Virus record (IMG/VR): IMGVR_UViG_3300037520_000528
Coordinates: 1 to 31,282 of that record
DNA length: 31,282 nt
Source: a virus
Strand: one strand, 5' to 3'
Below, piece by piece: positions 29,986 to 31,282 of the stretch (within the stretch, counting starts at the first letter, position 1; the number at the start of each line of letters is the position of its first letter). The position numbers and the translations under genes were made by a program. The notes under the pieces were generated by a model. It was not told the DNA's origin and did not search any database. It saw only the letters and a list, made by a program, of their open reading frames with translations.

Positions 29986-30293
29986 ATAACGCAAATCAAA
30001 TAGAACTCAATAATAACCTTGAATATTGGTACGGGTTCATAGATGCTAACTTAGTTCACTACAACCGAATAAATATAAGTAATGTTAGCTTAGATAATAC
30101 AACAATGGAAATGTTTATAACTGATATAGAAACTCACTTTTGTTTTGACTTCTATAAAAAAGGTCAGGTTGTAGGTAAGCATAAAATTTACATTGGAAAT
30201 AACCAGCTTGAGTTTGATTGGAACTTACAATTCAGTCAGGAACTTATTAAAATGTTTAAAAGCATTGATGTTAAAAATCAAGTTATATTATAA
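29982..30293 (+). CDS. Hypothetical protein (103 aa)
   Basis: 103 residues, with N-L-E-Y-W-Y-G-F-I-D-A-N (about 12-23) and two strand segments (E-T-H-F-C-F-D-F-Y, K-H-K-I-Y-I-G-N). Coupled to the previous gene. Its stop codon TAA at 30291-30293 lies inside a motif (TTATAACG at 30288-30295) that forms the edge of an attC-like element. Function unknown. Confidence 0.6.
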   Translation: MNNANQIELNNNLEYWYGFIDANLVHYNRINISNVSLDNTTMEMFITDIETHFCFDFYKKGQVVGKHKIYIGNNQLEFDWNLQFSQELIKMFKSIDVKNQVIL

Positions 30294-30385
30294 CGTTTTG
30301 CAGCTAACAGAAGTGGCTGCTTAAATAAAACTTCAATTTATAAACCAATGCTGATAGCAGCCATTTTTGTTAGGTGCTGTTATAA
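30288..30385 (+). repeat. attC-like imperfect inverted repeat
   Basis: An element with arms TAACAGAAGTGGCTGCT (30305-30321) and AGCAGCCATTTTTGTTA (30356-30372): seventeen pairs with two G-T wobbles, separated by a 34-base AT-rich spacer. The right edge is GTTAGGT (30369-30375), an exact match to the integron core GTTRRRY; the left is AGCTAAC (30302-30308), one mismatch from RYYYAAC. Total 74 bases between cores, within the range of attC sites. Outer TTATAA / TTATAA flank it. It lies between two unknown small genes. Alternatives: a bidirectional hairpin terminator or operator. Confidence 0.5.
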
Positions 30386-30403
30386 GCTGTAAAAATTACG
30401 ATT

Positions 30404-30670
30404 ATGGATTTAAGACTTCATTCGACAGACAAAATTAGATTGGTAACTGGAAGTAGCAAAAATAACTTTATTGATTGCTCATCAGAATATCAAGAGATGG
30501 CACTAACTGTTTCTTTTTTATGCTCACAAACATATATGGAGATAAGAAAAAAGGCTAATCAAGTAAAGACTTTCTACTTTGAAAGTAAAAGGCATAAAAA
30601 AGAATTTGATTTCGGATACTGGGATGATGCAGAAGTTATTTTTGCGTTTAACGAGGTAGTTCACAAGTAA
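30404..30670 (+). CDS. Hypothetical protein (88 aa), possible cassette gene
   Basis: 88 residues, charged and soluble (N-terminus M-D-L-R-L-H-S-T-D-K-I-R-L-V-T-G, C-terminus E-F-D-F-G-Y-W-D-D-A-E-V-I-F-A-F-N). It is flanked by the attC-like element upstream (19 bases between) and a copy of the TTATAACG motif eleven bases after its stop, so it stands alone as a one-gene unit with its own spacing. No family recognised. Confidence 0.6.
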   Translation: MDLRLHSTDKIRLVTGSSKNNFIDCSSEYQEMALTVSFLCSQTYMEIRKKANQVKTFYFESKRHKKEFDFGYWDDAEVIFAFNEVVHK

Positions 30671-30680
30671 TTTTTATTGC

Positions 30681-30695
30681 TTATAACGGTTTGCA
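30681..30695 (+). repeat. Second copy of the TTATAACGkTTTGCA motif
   Basis: TTATAACGGTTTGCA differs in one base from TTATAACGTTTTGCA at 30288-30302. Both directly follow a stop codon, or nearly so. This copy has no matching right arm, so it looks like a partial or degenerate element. Confidence 0.5.
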
Positions 30696-30744
30696 AATAG
30701 GCTTAGTTTTTAGGTAAAATAATAACAATAAAATAAATTTATAT

Positions 30745-30915
30745 ATGAGAAAATGGACAGAAAAAGAAGATAAACTTATTATTGAGTTTGCTGAAAAAAA
30801 TAAAAATCACATTCGCAATGGATTTAAACAATTATCTACAATTATAGATAGAAGTAGCGAAGCCATTGTGAGTAGATTTTATAATAAATTAAATAAAATA
30901 AAACCTAAAAATTGA
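30745..30915 (+). CDS. Myb/SANT-like DNA-binding protein (56 aa)
   Basis: A 56-codon ORF too short for usual gene callers. The product R-K-W-T-E-K-E-D-K-L-I-I-E-F-A (2-16), then G-F-K-Q-L-S-T-I-I-D-R-S-S-E-A-I-V-S-R-F (26-45) has the Myb/SANT three-helix layout: W-T-x-x-E-D at the first helix, then an R-S-x-x-A-I-x-x-R recognition helix. Small Myb-like proteins occur in Bacteroidota phages, probably as regulators. It has an A/T-rich leader. Confidence 0.65.
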   Translation: MRKWTEKEDKLIIEFAEKNKNHIRNGFKQLSTIIDRSSEAIVSRFYNKLNKIKPKN

Positions 30916-30958
30916 GCTTATTTGCTGTTAGTTTTTAGTTTAATTTAAAGTTTTAATT

Positions 30959-31159
30959 ATGACACCAAAAGAAAAAGCATTTAGTTTATATTTTAAATAT
31001 ATTAGGGATGTAATTGCTGATAACAAAAAAGCGAAACAATGTGCTATAATTGCAGTTAATGAAATAATTTTAGCAAATCCACATAGTAATCCTTTTTATG
31101 AAGTATATTCAACTATGGATTATTGGATTGAAGTGAAATTAGAAATAGAAAAACTTTAA
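30959..31159 (+). CDS. Small helical phage protein (66 aa), paralogue of the gene at 5588
   Basis: 66 residues with K-Q-C-A-I-I-A-V-N-E-I-I (about 25-36) and a Y-W-I-E-V-K-L-E-I-E-K-L ending, shared with the 57-residue protein at 5588-5761. The type is common in Bacteroidota phages; function unknown. It is soluble, mostly helical and lies downstream of the Myb-like gene. Confidence 0.7.
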   Translation: MTPKEKAFSLYFKYIRDVIADNKKAKQCAIIAVNEIILANPHSNPFYEVYSTMDYWIEVKLEIEKL

Positions 31160-31186
31160 ATTAAATTGAAACTAACTTACATCTTT

Positions 31187-31203
31187 GCGCTAAAATATAG
31201 CGC
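31187..31203 (+). promoter_or_regulatory. Inverted repeat GCGCTA-N5-TAGCGC
   Basis: A perfect six-pair palindrome with a five-base spacer in the gap between the 66-residue gene and the last ORF. It could be a repressor operator or a small terminator (followed by CTTATTT). A TTG (31166-31168) and CATCTTTG (31180-31187) overlap it, but their spacing is too short for a standard promoter. Confidence 0.45.
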
Positions 31204-31230
31204 CTTATTTAAAAATAAATTAAAAAAAAT

Positions 31231-31282
31231 ATGAAAATACCCGAAACAATTAAAACAAAAATGACAGAGTATTACACTCATG
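31231..31282 (+). CDS. Partial ORF at the window end
   Basis: ATG at 31231 after an A-rich leader opens a frame that runs to the end of the window (17 codons seen: M-K-I-P-E-T-I-K-T-K-M-T-E-Y-Y-T-H). The N-terminus I-P-E-T-I-x-x-K-M resembles that of small Bacteroidota phage proteins. Cut by the window end, so no function can be given. Confidence 0.45.
   Translation, partial: MKIPETIKTKMTEYYTH

Noticed and set aside
1-31282. tRNA genes, CRISPR array, integrase or attP
   Set aside because: No cloverleaf, regular direct repeat array or recombinase motif was noticed by eye; a computed search was not possible.

Overview
The window is a strongly AT-rich stretch of a tailed double-stranded DNA phage (or prophage) whose host is most likely a member of the Bacteroidota, probably a Flavobacterium-like organism. 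The reasons are the base composition, A-rich leaders with almost no Shine-Dalgarno sequences, several TAnnTTTG-type -7 promoter elements, and many protein types typical of Bacteroidota phages (ParB-like protein next to the terminase, DUF5681-like small terminase, DUF5672 and GT25 sugar enzymes, DUF5675 lysis-type protein, SIGDGL-type tail adhesin). Nearly all genes lie on the plus strand and are packed with ATGA-type overlaps. No integrase, tRNA, rRNA or CRISPR array was seen. A long HK97-type tape measure protein and separate tail proteins suggest a siphovirus-like virion.

Layout: 1-1.3 kb holds the 3' part of a conserved hypothetical gene and small overlapping ORFs. 1.3-3.4 kb holds a ParB-like protein, an FkbM-type methyltransferase and a 2-oxoglutarate/Fe(II) oxygenase-like protein with a TET/JBP-like motif set. 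3.4-4.9 kb is small and large terminase. 4.9-14 kb is the tail module: a chaperone pair with a likely -1 frameshift at T TTT TTA, tail completion proteins, several tail structural proteins and the 876-residue tape measure. One small gene on the minus strand separates this from the head module (ClpP-type protease fused to a scaffold, major capsid, and a tail-tube-like protein) at 14.2-17.1 kb, which ends in a terminator.

17.1-22.4 kb is an inserted-looking block: a HAD-like domain embedded in a phage head-type protein, four to five glycosyltransferase-like genes, a methyltransferase-like gene, and a GT25 gene whose N-terminal half is hidden in another frame and reachable only by a -1 shift on a run of nine A. 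The portal gene and head-tail adaptor follow at 22.4-24.1 kb, an unusual position. 24.1-28.7 kb holds baseplate, fibre and adhesin genes. 28.7-29.6 kb is the lysis region (two holin-like proteins around a DUF5675 protein), with terminators at both 29.3 and 29.65 kb. A good TTG-N19-TATATTTG promoter then starts a block of small unknown genes, including a Myb-like protein, separated by an attC-like inverted repeat.

The most interesting possibilities are (1) a two-product -1 frameshift that makes a GT25 sugar transferase, (2) a combined oxygenase, methyltransferase and glycosyltransferase set that may modify phage DNA or virion proteins, and (3) an integron attC-like element between small cargo genes.
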